Shown one piece after another: positions 6,606 through 6,781 of a DNA stretch of 6,781 nt. Below the pieces are notes generated by a model. It was given only the letters and a program-made list of their open reading frames with translations. It was not told where the DNA came from and searched no databases. The DNA lies in the NCBI GenBank assembly GCA_018334525.1, contig JAGXLT010000052.1, positions 1 through 6,781 of the forward strand. Direction: 5' to 3'. Source of the DNA: Gammaproteobacteria bacterium (lineage in GTDB: Bacteria > Pseudomonadota > Gammaproteobacteria > Nitrococcales > Nitrococcaceae). The translations under genes were made by a program, and so were the position numbers. Position 1 is the stretch's first letter. Each line of letters starts with the position of its first letter.

Positions 6606-6781
6606 CAACCGCCATGGCGTAAGCGCGCTCATCGCTAATGCTTAAGTGCGTGCTGGATACGCCCAACCATTCGGCTCGTGCGGCTGCCGGCCCATTGAAC
6701 ACGAGCTGAGGGGCACCGGTGGCGCCATGCGCCACTATTAGATCGTGAAAGCCTGCCTCCGCACCAATCCCGCAACCCAGT
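6589..6781 (-). CDS. acpS: Holo-[acyl-carrier-protein] synthase, C-terminal part, cut by window edge
   Basis: AcpS transfers the 4'-phosphopantetheine group of CoA to apo-ACP, which activates it for fatty acid synthesis. The last 63 codons are visible, read from 6780 to the TAG at 6591-6589. They begin LGCGIGAEAGFHDL, matching the FGTGIRNGLAFNQF region of E. coli AcpS. They end EWLGVSSTHLSISDERAY and AMAVVILER, matching [26 protein letters not shown]. The N-terminal Asp and the Glu that bind magnesium are outside the window. No internal ATG gives a long reading frame here, so the piece is easily missed. Its 3' end overlaps the convergent flavoprotein gene by 17 bases (6589-6605). The 5' neighbour is unseen. 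Confidence 0.9.
   Translation of the reverse strand, partial: LGCGIGAEAGFHDLIVAHGATGAPQLVFNGPAAARAEWLGVSSTHLSISDERAYAMAVVILER

Overview
The window looks like a stretch of ordinary chromosome from a gammaproteobacterium. GuaA, GuaB, XseA and the AcpS fragment all resemble the Escherichia coli proteins closely, and the guaBA operon diverges from xseA as it does in E. coli. Base composition is moderately GC-rich throughout. I see no transposase, integrase, phage gene, tRNA, rRNA or CRISPR array. The genus cannot be named from what is visible.

Layout. Positions 1-339 (minus) hold the N-terminal 113 codons of guaA (GMP synthase). Five bases upstream of it lies guaB (IMP dehydrogenase, 345-1811, minus). 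The two form the guaBA operon, which makes GMP from IMP. A compact divergent control region follows (about 1812-1881). It has a perfect TATAAT for guaB, a weaker back-to-back -10 for xseA, a small inverted repeat at the predicted guaB start point, and the guaB ribosome binding site. xseA (exonuclease VII large subunit, 1863-3074, plus) runs rightward. A 48-base gap with a possible hairpin separates it from a very long gene on the same strand (3123-6605, 1160 codons). The right edge carries the last 63 codons of acpS (holo-ACP synthase, minus). Its 3' end overlaps the long gene tail-to-tail by 17 bases.

The long gene is the one unusual element. Its middle resembles GltD/NfnB-type flavoproteins: an N-terminal domain with cysteines for two [4Fe-4S] clusters, an FAD Rossmann fold and an NADPH Rossmann fold. 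Its end resembles the PyrK/NfnA electron-transfer subunit, with a FAD-domain remnant and a C-terminal [2Fe-2S] cysteine motif. It therefore looks like a single-chain version of the two-subunit NfnAB layout. It adds about 235 N-terminal residues of unknown function and several insertions, and key FAD/NAD motifs in the PyrK-like part are altered. Its reaction cannot be read from the sequence, and its neighbours are housekeeping genes that give no hint of its partner. The other genes appear intact and conventional.
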